From positions 489,523-546,594 of the forward strand of contig FOSY01000001.1 of NCBI GenBank assembly GCA_900114405.1: a DNA stretch of 57,072 nucleotides, given 5' to 3'. Below, piece after piece: positions 10,483 through 19,888 of this stretch. The DNA comes from Lachnospiraceae bacterium KH1T2 (GTDB lineage Bacteria > Bacillota > Clostridia > Lachnospirales > Lachnospiraceae). The notes beneath the pieces were generated by a model, which was given only the letters and a program-made list of their open reading frames with translations, did no database searches and had not been told where the DNA came from. A program made the position numbers and the translations under genes. Position 1 is the first letter of the stretch; every line of letters begins with the position of its first letter.

Positions 10483-11748
10483 TTACTGAACAGAAACTAC
10501 GTCTGAACGAACGTATCCTGTACTTCCCTTATAGTCGATCTTGTACCAATCGCCTTCTTTACCATAAATCTTATATGTATCGCCCTTGTATGCGCTACCA
10601 ATCTTTGCAGCGTCAGTACTTGCCTCACCACGGACAGTGATAGGCTCAGAAACAACAACCTTCTTACCCTTTACAGAGTCACTATCGGTTGATGAAGTCT
10701 CATTTGATGTTGTTGTCTCCTCTGCTGCAGCAGGAGTCTCTGCCGGCTGAGCTGCTTCTTCTGTGTTAGTATTTGCAGACTCATCGCTTGCTACCTGACC
10801 AGCCACTACAGTATCACCCTGTGCAGTTGTAAGGAAATCAGAGCGAACATAGGCTTCTGTATCCTTATACTGAATCTTGCTCCAACCATTTTCCTCACTC
10901 AGACGAACGAATGAATCACCGGCCATTGCTGTACCTACTTTTTCACCATTTTCGTCAGGTGTAGAACGAACGTTAACAGTATCTGTTGTTGTAACACGGA
11001 CGGTAGCTGCATCAGCTTCCTCTGTGGCAGAATTATCCGCAGAAATAGTAGAAGAATCAGCCGCATCAACCTTTGTCTGAAGAGATGTCATGAATGCCGC
11101 AAGAGTAGGATCTGACTCCATATTCTTCTGGTAAAGCGTATCTACTTCTTCAAGGAGAGAATTAACGTCATCAACGCCTGCTACCTCTGTTATGTACTGC
11201 TTTTCATTCTCCGGAAGAGTTGAAATGCTCTTAAGAGAGTAATCTTTTCCATTCTTTATAAGATAGAATGTTGAAAGACCAGGTGCAAGTGTATCAATAT
11301 TCTTGAACTTGATCTCATAATATACAAATACAATAAATGAGTTTTCTTCTGGTCCTGCTACAGTATAGCATGACATATTCTCATAGTCTTCTGTGTATGT
11401 CGCACGAACACTCTTCTTTGCCTTATCGTCATCAGAAAGAGTCTCACCAAGGCTCTCAAGAGTATCGAAATCTGCTTCCGCAAGTGCTTTATAATACTTT
11501 GTGAAGAATGAATTAATTTCTTCGTATGCGTTCTGCTCAAGTGTCAAATTATCAGGAACAGGTATTGGCTCTGTGCTTACCTCTTCCGAAGATTCTGTCG
11601 TTTCTGCGACCTTAGAACCTTTATTATCTCCTTTGCCACGCTGAACTGAAAAAACTATCAAAACTATAACAAGTAGTACAAATAAAACTCCAACTGCAAC
11701 ATACTGATAATGCTCTGCAATAAATTTTTTTACGTCATTGAATTCCAA
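10483..11748 (-). CDS. Membrane-anchored protein with two SH3 domains
   Basis: A 421-residue protein with one membrane helix near residues 15-34 (VAVGVLFVLLVIVLIVFSV), then an extracytoplasmic NTF2-like region (about 60-200) and two bacterial SH3 repeats at about 250-305 and 360-420. Each repeat has the family pattern V(N)VR.....GEKVG/KIGS followed by WYKIDYKGSTGYVRSDVV. Serine, threonine and alanine-rich linkers separate them. SH3b domains commonly bind cell-wall peptides, so a wall-associated role is likely but not shown. The start is TTG with a weak GAAAGAAG site; an alternative is not obvious. A terminator follows. Confidence 0.75.
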   Translation of the reverse strand: MEFNDVKKFIAEHYQYVAVGVLFVLLVIVLIVFSVQRGKGDNKGSKVAETTESSEEVSTEPIPVPDNLTLEQNAYEEINSFFTKYYKALAEADFDTLESLGETLSDDDKAKKSVRATYTEDYENMSCYTVAGPEENSFIVFVYYEIKFKNIDTLAPGLSTFYLIKNGKDYSLKSISTLPENEKQYITEVAGVDDVNSLLEEVDTLYQKNMESDPTLAAFMTSLQTKVDAADSSTISADNSATEEADAATVRVTTTDTVNVRSTPDENGEKVGTAMAGDSFVRLSEENGWSKIQYKDTEAYVRSDFLTTAQGDTVVAGQVASDESANTNTEEAAQPAETPAAAEETTTSNETSSTDSDSVKGKKVVVSEPITVRGEASTDAAKIGSAYKGDTYKIYGKEGDWYKIDYKGSTGYVRSDVVSVQ

Positions 11749-11823
11749 CTTTGTTTCTTCCTTTCAACATGAAAAATATTTTAATCAATAATTACAACAA
11801 AGCACAAGGCTTCACACAATACA

Positions 11824-11849
11824 CGGTCTGCGAAAAAACATGCAGACCG
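11824..11849. terminator. Hairpin after tRNA-Arg, possible terminator
   Basis: Arms CGGTCTGC and GCAGACCG flank a ten-base loop rich in A or T. It lies just after the tRNA-Arg 3' end on the minus strand. There is no T run after the stem, so termination is uncertain. Confidence 0.45.
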
Positions 11850-11859
11850 GCTTATAAAA

Positions 11860-11933
11860 TGCGTTTGGAGGGATTCGAACCCTTGACACCAGGCGTCGGA
11901 GGCCTGTGCTCTATCCAGCTGAGCTACAAACGC
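11860..11933 (-). tRNA. tRNA-Arg (anticodon CCG)
   Basis: A 74-base cloverleaf on the minus strand: acceptor GCGTTTG/CAAACGC, discriminator A, D arm GCTCAGCTGGATAGAGC, anticodon stem CAGGC/GCCTG around CTCCGAC giving CCG, and T arm with GGTTCGAATCC. CCA is not encoded. Confidence 0.96.
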
Positions 11934-11944
11934 TTGTTTGCAAT

Positions 11945-11972
11945 ATTATACAATCTCATAACGTACTTTCAA
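11945..11972 (-). promoter_or_regulatory. Promoter of tRNA-Arg
   Basis: TTGAAA, 16 bases, TATAAT on the minus strand, with the -10 box 11 bases before the mature tRNA. Confidence 0.75.
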
Positions 11973-12050
11973 ATGATACCACAACGCATTTAAAATAACA
12001 ATCGAAATATTACAAAAATGTTACATTTAAGTGGTTAAATTTTTGTGAAT

Positions 12051-12076
12051 AAGACCCGTACATATGTACAGGTCTT
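12051..12076. terminator. Hairpin between DUF5688 gene and tRNA-Arg
   Basis: AAGACC and GGTCTT arms enclose GTACATATGTAC, itself a palindrome. It lies about 70 bases past the DUF5688 stop. The T tract on the minus strand is poor, so this may be a weak terminator or a processing or protein-binding site. Confidence 0.45.
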
Positions 12077-12144
12077 GAAAAATCACTCAAAAGTCTTAAA
12101 TAATGCATCTGACAACGTCATAATTTAAGCTGTTTACACGCATA

Positions 12145-13077
12145 TTATCTGATTTTCACCACAACCTTTTCTGCAGCACAGTCATAATAGTAAATACTGT
12201 CTGACAAAAAGTCTTCTCTTGAAACTTCGCTTCTATTGATGCTGACAACCATTTCTTTCAAACAGTCCTCATCTATTTCATCCGTATCCGGAACGATTAT
12301 AAGCTCATGTACAGAAGATGGCAAGATATAAAATCCACATCCGAGCTTTTTAGACAAATTTTTCAATTTATCCACCCTCAAAACTCCCGATGCTCCATAT
12401 GCATAATTCACATTTGTGAGAACATACATCAGACCACCAATGATATCGCTGCACTCTTCCTGCGTGAGATCATTCACCATTTCGCCAAACCTTTTGATAA
12501 TAACTTTATCCGTATTTTTAAGGTTATGCTCCGCCGCTTCTTTAACATCATCTACTGTGATACCCCAATAATGAATATGCGAATTTCGTATCGTTATACT
12601 TCCATTAAAGTCAGAGAAATCAATAGTATAAATGATCGCAAGATCAAGATATTCCTCATATGGAGTATCCTCAAGCAGCTTTTTATTGCTCTCCCTATTT
12701 ATCAGCCTTACATTTATCCTATCTTTTATCTTTGAGAAATCAGAGAATAAACTTCCTACATCCAGATCCGGTCTTCCTTTTGCCTTATATATCCTCAGGA
12801 TATCATTTTCAGCTTCAGTCAAACTGACCTCTTTATCTATATACCGCTTATATAGCGGTTCAAGATATATTGTCGGTGCAACTAACGTTCCTTTTTCACG
12901 AAGAGAGACACCATTGAGTTCCACAGAATTATTCTTTATCGCAGTTACTCTTTTAACTTCAAACTCCGGTCCGCAAATATCCGCAAGGTCACTTACGATT
13001 TTGTCAATAAAAGCTTCAAAAGTCAAAACTTCAGCTTCTCTGCTAACTCTGCTGTCACGCGCTATTCTTTTTTCCAT
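12145..13077 (-). CDS. DUF5688 family protein
   Basis: A 310-residue soluble protein that I place in DUF5688, a family common in Lachnospiraceae with no established function. Visible family signs are the start (TFEAFIDKIVSDL), the ISPTIYL-like VAPTIYLEPLYKRY, then IRNSHIHYWGITVDDVKEAA, MYVLTN with a YGASGVL motif, and the late GFYILPSSVHELIIVPD. The ATG follows TTGGAGG by about five bases. It has no close partner; efp lies upstream on the same strand behind a terminator. A second, truncated family member lies in the mobile element at 54.3-54.8 kb. Confidence 0.75.
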   Translation of the reverse strand: MEKRIARDSRVSREAEVLTFEAFIDKIVSDLADICGPEFEVKRVTAIKNNSVELNGVSLREKGTLVAPTIYLEPLYKRYIDKEVSLTEAENDILRIYKAKGRPDLDVGSLFSDFSKIKDRINVRLINRESNKKLLEDTPYEEYLDLAIIYTIDFSDFNGSITIRNSHIHYWGITVDDVKEAAEHNLKNTDKVIIKRFGEMVNDLTQEECSDIIGGLMYVLTNVNYAYGASGVLRVDKLKNLSKKLGCGFYILPSSVHELIIVPDTDEIDEDCLKEMVVSINRSEVSREDFLSDSIYYYDCAAEKVVVKIR

Positions 13078-13154
13078 TTTTCCTCCAAAGTAGGAGAAAT
13101 CAAAAATTGAAAATATGATCGAATCGATCAGAAAGAAAAGAAATGAAATAAAAT

Positions 13155-13183
13155 ATCTAAGCCGGATATCATCCGGCTTAGAT
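13155..13183 (-). terminator. Terminator of efp
   Basis: A perfect 13-base stem (ATCTAAGCCGGAT paired with its complement) closes a three-base loop just past the efp stop; the minus strand then reads ATTTTATTTC. Confidence 0.85.
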
Positions 13184-13192
13184 AAACAAGCA

Positions 13193-13750
13193 TTATGCTC
13201 TTGAAAGATACTCGCCTGTACGTGTATCGATCTTGATCACGTCGCCCTGATTTACAAAAAGAGGAACACTTACCTGAGCTCCTGTCTCTACAGTTGCAGG
13301 TTTAGAAGCACCTGTAGCTGTATCGCCCTTGAAACCAGGCTCTGTCTCAGTAACCTCAAGCTCTACAAAGAGTGGAGGCTCGATTGCGAATACAGAACCA
13401 TTGTAAGAGTTGATCTTGCATGTCTCATTTTCTTTTACAAACTTCATTGAATCGCCAGCAATCTCTGCGTTGATAGAGATCTGCTCATAAGATTCTGGAT
13501 CCATGAATGTGAAAAGATCGCCATCGCTGTAAAGATACTGCATATCCTTTCTGTCAATACGAGCAGCCGGGAATTTCTCAGTAGGACGGAATGACTTTTC
13601 AACCACACCTCCATTGATAATATCCTTATATTTAGTTCTAACAAAAGCAGCGCCTTTACCAGGCTTAACATGCTGGAATTCGATAATCTGACATACCTTT
13701 CCTTCAATTTCGATAGTCATACCATTTCTGAAATCACCTGCAGAAACCAT
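13193..13750 (-). CDS. efp: Translation elongation factor P
   Basis: A 185-residue EF-P, which relieves ribosome stalling at polyproline. It shows the KOW-like N-terminal domain, then the conserved loop HVKPGKG with the tip lysine at residue 32, and two OB folds ending in the signature [21 protein letters not shown] precedes the ATG. It follows aroQ by about 70 bases and is ended by a strong terminator. Modification of the lysine cannot be judged; no epmA or ymfI gene lies nearby. Confidence 0.97.
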   Translation of the reverse strand: MVSAGDFRNGMTIEIEGKVCQIIEFQHVKPGKGAAFVRTKYKDIINGGVVEKSFRPTEKFPAARIDRKDMQYLYSDGDLFTFMDPESYEQISINAEIAGDSMKFVKENETCKINSYNGSVFAIEPPLFVELEVTETEPGFKGDTATGASKPATVETGAQVSVPLFVNQGDVIKIDTRTGEYLSRA

Positions 13751-13818
13751 TAAATATTCCTCCTTAAAATGAACACACGTAAAATACTAAAATATTTTAC
13801 ACTAACAATAGAACTATT

Positions 13819-14256
13819 TCAACTATTTTTTTCAATAATGGCATCCATGGCCTCCAAATAGCCTTCCAAACCGTGGCCTACTATCTGCATGTCGCATACA
13901 GGAGACGTCACAGAAACATTTCTAAACTCTTCTCTGCTATGGATATCAGAAATATGTATCTCGACCTTCGGGAATGTATGAAATGAGTCTAATGCATCAC
14001 GAATAGCATAGCTGTAATGCGTATATGCTCCCGGGTTGATAACTATGCCATCTGTCCCATCAAAATATGCCAGCTGTATCCTGTCGATAATGCCGCCTTC
14101 CGAATTTGACTGAAAACATTCAACGTCAACTCCCTTTTTGGAAGCATGTTCATGTATCATTTTTACAAGGCCATTATAATCTGTCGTGCCGTATACATTC
14201 TTGTCCCTGATTCCGAGAAAATTAAGATTAGGTCCATTGATAACCAAGATTTTCAT
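13819..14256 (-). CDS. aroQ: Type II 3-dehydroquinate dehydratase
   Basis: A 145-residue dodecameric-type enzyme that converts 3-dehydroquinate to 3-dehydroshikimate. The start NGPNLNFLGIRDKNVYG holds the conserved asparagine, arginine and catalytic tyrosine; INPGAYTHYSYAIRDAL and EIHISDIHSREEFR carry the other active-site residues, including the histidine. It overlaps aroK by four bases, so aroE-aroK-aroQ are coupled genes of the shikimate pathway. Confidence 0.96.
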   Translation of the reverse strand: MKILVINGPNLNFLGIRDKNVYGTTDYNGLVKMIHEHASKKGVDVECFQSNSEGGIIDRIQLAYFDGTDGIVINPGAYTHYSYAIRDALDSFHTFPKVEIHISDIHSREEFRNVSVTSPVCDMQIVGHGLEGYLEAMDAIIEKNS

Positions 14257-14795
14257 AATTCTCTTATTCCTTTTCTTCTGCCATGCATTATTGCCTTAAG
14301 TTCATTTATCACTTCATCAAGATCTTTTTTATCGATATGCAATACATAATCAGCCGCATCAAGATACGCCTCTTCCCGCTCTGCAAGAAGTCTGTCTATC
14401 TTCTCTTCCTTATTTTCACCTGCAAGCATCGGCCGCGTATTATCTTTCCCGCTCAGCCTTTTTTTCAGAAAGTCAGCTTCCGCCTTAAGATAAACTACCG
14501 TTCCCAGTCTTTTCATGATCTTTCTGTTCTCAGCTCTTACTGGCATCCCGCCTCCAACAGATATGACCTCATCATATTTTTCAAGTGAAGCTTCTCTCTC
14601 TGTAAGATATTCTGTCTCCATATTTCGGAAAGCTTCTTCACCATAGTCTTCAAAAATGTTCGCGATTGTTTTTCTGTTTTTCTGCTCGATCTCGCCATCT
14701 GTGTCTGTAAACTTGATCAAAAGGTTTTTGGCCAATTCCCTGCCGTATGTACTTTTTCCGCTTCCCATAAATCCTTCAAGAATTATTTTTGCCAT
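14253..14795 (-). CDS. aroK: Shikimate kinase
   Basis: A 180-residue P-loop kinase that phosphorylates shikimate. Walker A GFMGSGKST lies at residues 8-16, the shikimate-binding FTDTDGEIEQ follows, and VGGGMPVR is the conserved GGG segment near residue 80. The lid has RLSGKDNTRPML. It overlaps both aroE (13 bases) and aroQ (4 bases). Confidence 0.95.
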   Translation of the reverse strand: MAKIILEGFMGSGKSTYGRELAKNLLIKFTDTDGEIEQKNRKTIANIFEDYGEEAFRNMETEYLTEREASLEKYDEVISVGGGMPVRAENRKIMKRLGTVVYLKAEADFLKKRLSGKDNTRPMLAGENKEEKIDRLLAEREEAYLDAADYVLHIDKKDLDEVINELKAIMHGRRKGIREL

Positions 14796-15637
14796 ACCGC
14801 CTCCGCAAGTCTTTTTCTCGCCTCATCAACAGCTTCATCAGATACTTTTTTATTCATAAAGAGCTGATAGCTTTCAACAGCCTGATATAAAAGCATCGGC
14901 AATCCATTATGAACTTCCGCACCATGTTCTCTAGCCAACCGCATAAATTTAGTTTCTGCCGGTCTGTAGATCAGATCTACAACACTTTCTACATGCTCAA
15001 AAAAGCCCGCATCCTCGATAGGCGAAAGATCTGCATTCGGCGCAAGACCCACACTGGTACATTGAATACATGGGTATTTATCAACGAGAACATCCCTCCA
15101 TCCACTCAAAGGATATATCTTTATTTTCTCATATTCGCCAAATACACTCACAGCTTTTTCAACACTCCTGTTGAAAAGCAGTATTTCTTTAACATTTGCT
15201 GAAAGCAGAGCATGGATAACAGCGTTTGCCGCCCCTCCAGCTCCAACTACTATAACCTTCCTGTTTTCTACAGAAATGCCGGCCTCCGCAAGCTCTCTCA
15301 TGAAACCAAGCGCATCTGTATTATAACCCTTACTTCCATTGTCGTTAAAAACAACAGTATTTACCGCGCCTATTCCCTCTGCTAGAGCATCTATTTCATC
15401 CAAATACTGCATAACATTCTTTTTATGCGGCACAGTAACATTCAAGCCTTTTATTCCGAGCGCACATGCGCCATCGATAGCCTGCTTAAGTCCCTCACCA
15501 TACACGTGAAAAGGAAGATATGCGGTATTGTTGCCATCCACTTCTGCAACCGCATTATGTATAAGCGGCGATAACGTATGCTCAACCGGATCACCAATCA
15601 GTCCAAGTACAGTAGTCTTTCCATCAATGTCAATCAC
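14783..15637 (-). CDS. aroE: Shikimate dehydrogenase
   Basis: A 284-residue NADP-dependent enzyme that reduces 3-dehydroshikimate. The substrate domain has GDPVEHTLSPLIHNA and GLNVTVPHKK with the catalytic lysine; the nucleotide domain has VVGAGGAANAVIHAL; near the end GLPMLLYQAVESYQLF is conserved. It overlaps the end of yqeG by eight bases and precedes aroK. Confidence 0.96.
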   Translation of the reverse strand: MIDIDGKTTVLGLIGDPVEHTLSPLIHNAVAEVDGNNTAYLPFHVYGEGLKQAIDGACALGIKGLNVTVPHKKNVMQYLDEIDALAEGIGAVNTVVFNDNGSKGYNTDALGFMRELAEAGISVENRKVIVVGAGGAANAVIHALLSANVKEILLFNRSVEKAVSVFGEYEKIKIYPLSGWRDVLVDKYPCIQCTSVGLAPNADLSPIEDAGFFEHVESVVDLIYRPAETKFMRLAREHGAEVHNGLPMLLYQAVESYQLFMNKKVSDEAVDEARKRLAEAVWQK

Positions 15638-16133
15638 TCAGTTGTCTCCTTTTGTAAAAATGCAGAACAATTTTTTCAAGGTAACGCTTTAAAACTATCT
15701 GAATCTCTTCTTTCGGATTTATAGGATGTACAAGAATACTGTGTATTCCTGTCCGACGAGCTCCCCAAACATCCGTAAAGAGCTGATCCCCAACAAATAA
15801 TGTATTTTCTTTATTAGTTCCGAGTTTTTCCATCGCACGCAGATATCCTCCACGCGCAGGCTTATTTGCCTTGTAAATATACATGCATCCCACTGCATCA
15901 GCAAATTTCTTAACGCGCGGTTCTTTATTGTTTGAAAGAACCAATGCCTTAAATCCAATTTTTTCAAGTCGTTTGAAAAATTCCACCGCATTGGCATCTG
16001 CCGGTGCATCATGCGGCACAAGGGTATTATCGATATCAAAAATAACACTCCTGTAACCACTCTCATACATTTTTTCAAAATCTATTCCATATGTTGACTC
16101 GACATACTCATCCGGATAAAAAGTCTCAAACAC
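15630..16133 (-). CDS. yqeG: YqeG-type HAD IIIA phosphatase
   Basis: A 167-residue haloacid dehalogenase-fold phosphatase. Motif I is FDIDNTLVPHD with the nucleophile aspartate at residue 33 and the acid at 35; motif II is the serine in ALVLSNNKE; motif III and IV residues fall in KPARGGYLRAM and VGDQLFTDVWGA. This is the YqeG/GEP4-like group; its substrate in bacteria is not settled. It overlaps aroE, so it appears to head the aro operon, and it is separated from nrdR by a terminator. Confidence 0.88.
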   Translation of the reverse strand: MFETFYPDEYVESTYGIDFEKMYESGYRSVIFDIDNTLVPHDAPADANAVEFFKRLEKIGFKALVLSNNKEPRVKKFADAVGCMYIYKANKPARGGYLRAMEKLGTNKENTLFVGDQLFTDVWGARRTGIHSILVHPINPKEEIQIVLKRYLEKIVLHFYKRRQLSD

Positions 16134-16159
16134 TAAATAAAACTCCTAACATAAAAAAT

Positions 16160-16192
16160 TTTAAAAAAGAAGACCATGTAAACACGGTCTCC
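16160..16192 (-). terminator. Terminator of nrdR
   Basis: Minus-strand arms GAGACCGTG and CATGGTCTTC (one G-T pair) with a four-base loop, followed by TTTTTTAAAATTTT. Confidence 0.85.
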
Positions 16193-16203
16193 TTCACGAT
16201 TAA

Positions 16204-16653
16204 TCATTTCATTACTTTCTGCAGCTCGTCCATAAACGAAGCTACATCCTTAAATTCTCTGTAAACGCTCGCAAACCTGACATATGCAACAGCATCGAGT
16301 TCTTTAAGCTTGCCCATAACGATTTCTCCGATCATGGAGCTTTGAATCTCTCTGTCGCCCGAATTGAAAACTTCTGTCTCAACAGAATTCACAAGTTCAG
16401 ATATCTGCTTTGCAGATACCGGTCTCTTATGACATGCTCTGAGCACACCGCCCTCAATCTTCGTTCTGTCATATGATTCACGATTATTATCTTTTTTTAT
16501 TACCATCATCGGAATAGTCTCAACCTTTTCATAGGTTGTAAATCTCTTCCCACAATCATCGCAAACTCTTCTGCGTCGTATTGCCGAGTTATCTTCAGCA
16601 GGACGCGAGTCTATAACTCTGGTATTATCATGCTGGCAAAATGGGCATTTCAT
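16204..16653 (-). CDS. nrdR: Transcriptional repressor NrdR
   Basis: A 149-residue regulator of ribonucleotide reductase genes. The zinc ribbon uses C3, C6, C31 and C34 (CPFC and CDDC); an ATP-cone follows from about residue 49 (MVIKKDNNRESYDRTKIEGG) and senses dATP/ATP. It follows ftsZ by 12 bases, a placement common in Clostridia. No NrdR box or nrd gene is visible in the window, so targets lie elsewhere. Confidence 0.97.
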   Translation of the reverse strand: MKCPFCQHDNTRVIDSRPAEDNSAIRRRRVCDDCGKRFTTYEKVETIPMMVIKKDNNRESYDRTKIEGGVLRACHKRPVSAKQISELVNSVETEVFNSGDREIQSSMIGEIVMGKLKELDAVAYVRFASVYREFKDVASFMDELQKVMK

Positions 16654-16665
16654 ATATGTACCTCA

Positions 16666-17838
16666 TTAATTTCTTTTAAGGAAATCCGGCACCTTGATGG
16701 ATTTCGGTTCCACATGCGTTGGTAAAGGCCGTGTCTGATACGGCTGATTACCTGACGGCTGAACATTACTTGGCGGAGTCTGTCTAACAGGCTGGTTAGC
16801 AAATCTCTGAGGGTTGAATGGAGCATTCCCCGCCTGTGTTCTAGGCTGTGCCACGAATGTAGAAGCAACTCTCTGCTGAGCAACTTCACTTTCATCAAGC
16901 CCAGTTGCAATAACAGTGATCTTTACGAAGTCTGCTTCTGAATCATCCTGCTTTGCACCAAAAATAATGTTTGTGTCTTCACCTGTGAGTGACTGAACAT
17001 AGTTAGCTGCATCTGATGCATCAAAAATAGTAATATCACCAGATACATTAACAATAACATTTGATGCACCACGAATTGTTGTTTCGAGAAGCGGGCTTTC
17101 TACAGCCAGCTTTACAGCATCATTTGCCTTGTCATCACCCTTAGCCATACCGATACCAATATGTGCAATTCCCTTGTCTTTCATTACTGTACGAATATCA
17201 GCAAAGTCAAGGTTAATAAGAGCAGGAACATTGATAAGGTCAGTTATTCCCTGAACCGCCTGCTGTAAAACTTCATCTGCTTTCTTCAATGCATCTGCAA
17301 ATGTTGTCTTACGGTCAACGATTTCAAGGAGCTTATCATTAGGAATAACGATAAGAGTATCAACTGCCTCTTTCATTTTCTCTATTCCGCCCTTGGCATT
17401 TGTCATTCTTGTACGAGCTTCAAACTTAAACGGCTTTGTAACAACACCTACTGTAAGAATGCCCATTTCTTTTGCAATTCTTGCAATAACCGGTGCAGCA
17501 CCTGTTCCGGTACCACCACCCATTCCGCATGTTACAAATACCATATCATAATCTTTTACAGCATTACTGATTTCTTCCTGACTTTCTTCAGCAGCTTTTT
17601 CGCCAACTTCAGGCTGTGCACCTGCACCCAGTCCTCGTGTTAGCTTTTCTCCAATCTGCAGAAGTCTTGGAGCCTTGCAATGCTGGAGTGCTTGTTTATC
17701 AGTATTTACACCGATTAAATCCACGCCCTCTACTTTTTCATCAACCATTCTGTTGACTGCGTTATTTCCTGCCCCGCCAACTCCTACTACCAGGATCCTG
17801 CAGGACGAAATCGCTTCATCTTCCTTTATCTCCAGCAC
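16666..17838 (-). CDS. ftsZ: Cell division protein FtsZ
   Basis: A 390-residue tubulin homologue that forms the division ring. The GTP-binding signature GGGTGTG is at residues 107-113, with [14 protein letters not shown] at 18-31 and the T7 catalytic segment LINLDFADI near 207. A proline and glutamine-rich linker (about 325-375) leads to the C-terminal peptide [10 protein letters not shown], the docking site for partner proteins. Start is GTG with AAAGGAGG eight bases upstream. It has its own promoter although it follows ftsQ. FtsA, the usual tether, is not encoded here. Confidence 0.98.
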   Translation of the reverse strand: MLEIKEDEAISSCRILVVGVGGAGNNAVNRMVDEKVEGVDLIGVNTDKQALQHCKAPRLLQIGEKLTRGLGAGAQPEVGEKAAEESQEEISNAVKDYDMVFVTCGMGGGTGTGAAPVIARIAKEMGILTVGVVTKPFKFEARTRMTNAKGGIEKMKEAVDTLIVIPNDKLLEIVDRKTTFADALKKADEVLQQAVQGITDLINVPALINLDFADIRTVMKDKGIAHIGIGMAKGDDKANDAVKLAVESPLLETTIRGASNVIVNVSGDITIFDASDAANYVQSLTGEDTNIIFGAKQDDSEADFVKITVIATGLDESEVAQQRVASTFVAQPRTQAGNAPFNPQRFANQPVRQTPPSNVQPSGNQPYQTRPLPTHVEPKSIKVPDFLKRN

Positions 17839-17903
17839 AGATAATTCCTCCTTTTATCTCCCTCACGTATTTCGGATTAATTTTAATACAATCTATCTAA
17901 TTT

Positions 17904-17932
17904 ATAATATAATTTTTTGTGCGAATAATCAA
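17904..17932 (-). promoter_or_regulatory. Internal promoter of ftsZ
   Basis: TTGATT, 17 bases, TATTAT on the minus strand, in the 102-base gap between ftsQ and ftsZ. It would let ftsZ-nrdR be expressed apart from the division cluster. Confidence 0.65.
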
Positions 17933-17940
17933 CCATTTCA

Positions 17941-18681
17941 CTAATCTTTTTCAAATGTAATGTAGTCGTTTTTATCTTCTTCAGTATAATTTTCCATATG
18001 AAGAATGCCCTTCATATCGCCCAATTCAGGAACAATGTATTGAAGTTTTATCATTTTTTCATCAATATTGTCCATCGAACCCAGCGCAACTCTTGCATTA
18101 CCAAAAAATAATGTGATTGAATCCGCTCCTGCAAAGTATATGTTATCACAAAATATGGAGTACTTATCCAACATTTGCGTAATTGAAAGAATTTCCTGAA
18201 AAATTTCATCATTTTCGATCGGAAGCTTTTCATACATTACACAGGCATTAAATTTAAGCCCCTTTATTTCCGGTATATTATTTTTCTTTTCAGCAGTACT
18301 TTCAACAATTATACCATCTTTGTCAAAGTACATGTAATTCCCCAAATATGAAACACACCCTGCGATTGCCTTCTCATAAACCTGAATCGTAATTTCCGTC
18401 GGAGTATCGAACCTTATATCAATACGTTCAATAAACGGTATATTTGAATCTTTTTTTATCAAACGCTTCACTCTCAAAAAAAGTGAGTTACTATCCAACG
18501 GCCCCTTCAAAACCATATCGCGAATCTCATCCTGCGTATATTGCTTATTTCCGTCTACATGCACGATCGAAATATGATACGTGCGAAACAGATATATAAA
18601 AACCCCAAGCAATACCGCAGCCGCCGCCACAGTAATAAGGATAGCTTTTCTTATTCTGCTCATGCGTCGTTTTCTTCCCAT
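17941..18681 (-). CDS. ftsQ: Cell division protein FtsQ/DivIB
   Basis: A 246-residue bitopic protein. A basic cytoplasmic start (MGRKRRMSRIRK) leads into one membrane helix (AILITVAAAAVLLGVFIYLF), then a POTRA domain (HISIVHVDGNKQYTQDEIRD) and a beta domain. It links FtsL to the septal synthase complex. It lies 21 bases downstream of ftsW. The gene ends in TAG immediately followed by TGA, the only TAG stop I found among the core genes here. Confidence 0.9.
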   Translation of the reverse strand: MGRKRRMSRIRKAILITVAAAAVLLGVFIYLFRTYHISIVHVDGNKQYTQDEIRDMVLKGPLDSNSLFLRVKRLIKKDSNIPFIERIDIRFDTPTEITIQVYEKAIAGCVSYLGNYMYFDKDGIIVESTAEKKNNIPEIKGLKFNACVMYEKLPIENDEIFQEILSITQMLDKYSIFCDNIYFAGADSITLFFGNARVALGSMDNIDEKMIKLQYIVPELGDMKGILHMENYTEEDKNDYITFEKD

Positions 18682-18702
18682 TTATCGCCATTAACCTCTT
18701 TA

Positions 18703-19842
18703 TCAATATATCTGCGTTGCTGCTTTTGCCCTCGAAACATTTAGAGCAATACCTATTTCCATCATCAAGAATACTATCGAAGTTCCTCCATACGATATGA
18801 ACGGCAACGTAACACCAGTATTTGGAATGGTATTTGTTACAACCGCGATATTCAGCACTACCTGAAGTGAAATATGCGCCATCACCCCTACTACAAGAAG
18901 CGAACCGAAAAGATCCGGAGCCGCATTGGCAATCAGCAAAAATCTCCATATCAATATAGTAAACATCAATATTACTGCAAGAGCTCCCATTAAGCCAAGC
19001 TCCTCACAGATAATGGAAAAGATCATATCATTTTGGGCTTCAGGAACAAATCCAAGCTTCTGAGTACTCTGCCCAAGTCCTTTTCCCAACACACCACCTG
19101 AGCCTATGGAGTACAACGCCTGAAGCGTCTGATATCCTTTACCGGAAGCATCTGCCTCCGGATTAAGCCAGGCCTGCACTCTTCCAAGTCGGAATGTAGT
19201 CAAAGCTTTCGGCACAAGTCCATGCGAAACTGCATATATAACGCCAAAAACGCCTCCTCCAACAAAAATTGCTCCAATAACATAGTATACATATCTAGGC
19301 GTTGCGACAAAAATCATAATAGCTGTAATTCCAAGCAATATTATCGCAGAGCTCATATTTCTTGTAATTACATAGATCATCATTGCAAGAATAATGCCCG
19401 GTATCATTCCGACAATTAAATCTTTAAGACTTTTAAGGCTTTTATGCATAACGCATATCTTTGCCGCCACAAAAACTATAAGTCCGAGCTTTGCTGCCTC
19501 CGCAGGCTGTAACGATACTCCCACATTTATCCAGCGTCTCGCACCGTTGATCTCCATTCCAAGCGGAGTGATTACCAAAAGTATAAGAAAGGCCGATCCC
19601 AAATATGTGAGCATAGCAAGCTTTCTCCAAACATGATAATCAATCCTTGAAACAATTATCATTACTGCCAGTCCAATAACCGTAGCTCTCAGCTGGCTCA
19701 TCAGATAATATGTTGAATCCTTGAACTTAACGCTTGCCTCATACGAGCTCGCCGAATAAACCATTATAAGTCCGAAACAAAGCAGCAGGACAACAACGAT
19801 AAGCATACTATAATCCATATATAAGCTGCTTTTTTTCTTCAT
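18703..19842 (-). CDS. ftsW: Septal peptidoglycan polymerase FtsW
   Basis: A 379-residue SEDS-family glycosyltransferase with about ten membrane helices. Family marks include GARRWINVGVSLQPAEAAKL, LGRVQAWLNPEADASGKGYQ and the late NTIPNTGVTLPFISYGGTS. It polymerises septal glycan with its partner penicillin-binding protein. I use the second ATG, where GGAGAG lies six bases upstream; the first (19860) has no ribosome site. SpoVE is a close relative and is not excluded, but the cluster position favours FtsW. It follows mraY directly, with no murD between. Confidence 0.92.
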   Translation of the reverse strand: MKKKSSLYMDYSMLIVVVLLLCFGLIMVYSASSYEASVKFKDSTYYLMSQLRATVIGLAVMIIVSRIDYHVWRKLAMLTYLGSAFLILLVITPLGMEINGARRWINVGVSLQPAEAAKLGLIVFVAAKICVMHKSLKSLKDLIVGMIPGIILAMMIYVITRNMSSAIILLGITAIMIFVATPRYVYYVIGAIFVGGGVFGVIYAVSHGLVPKALTTFRLGRVQAWLNPEADASGKGYQTLQALYSIGSGGVLGKGLGQSTQKLGFVPEAQNDMIFSIICEELGLMGALAVILMFTILIWRFLLIANAAPDLFGSLLVVGVMAHISLQVVLNIAVVTNTIPNTGVTLPFISYGGTSIVFLMMEIGIALNVSRAKAATQIY

Positions 19843-19888
19843 AACCCTCTCTCCAAACATGCATAAATCTTCGTCATCAATATAACCG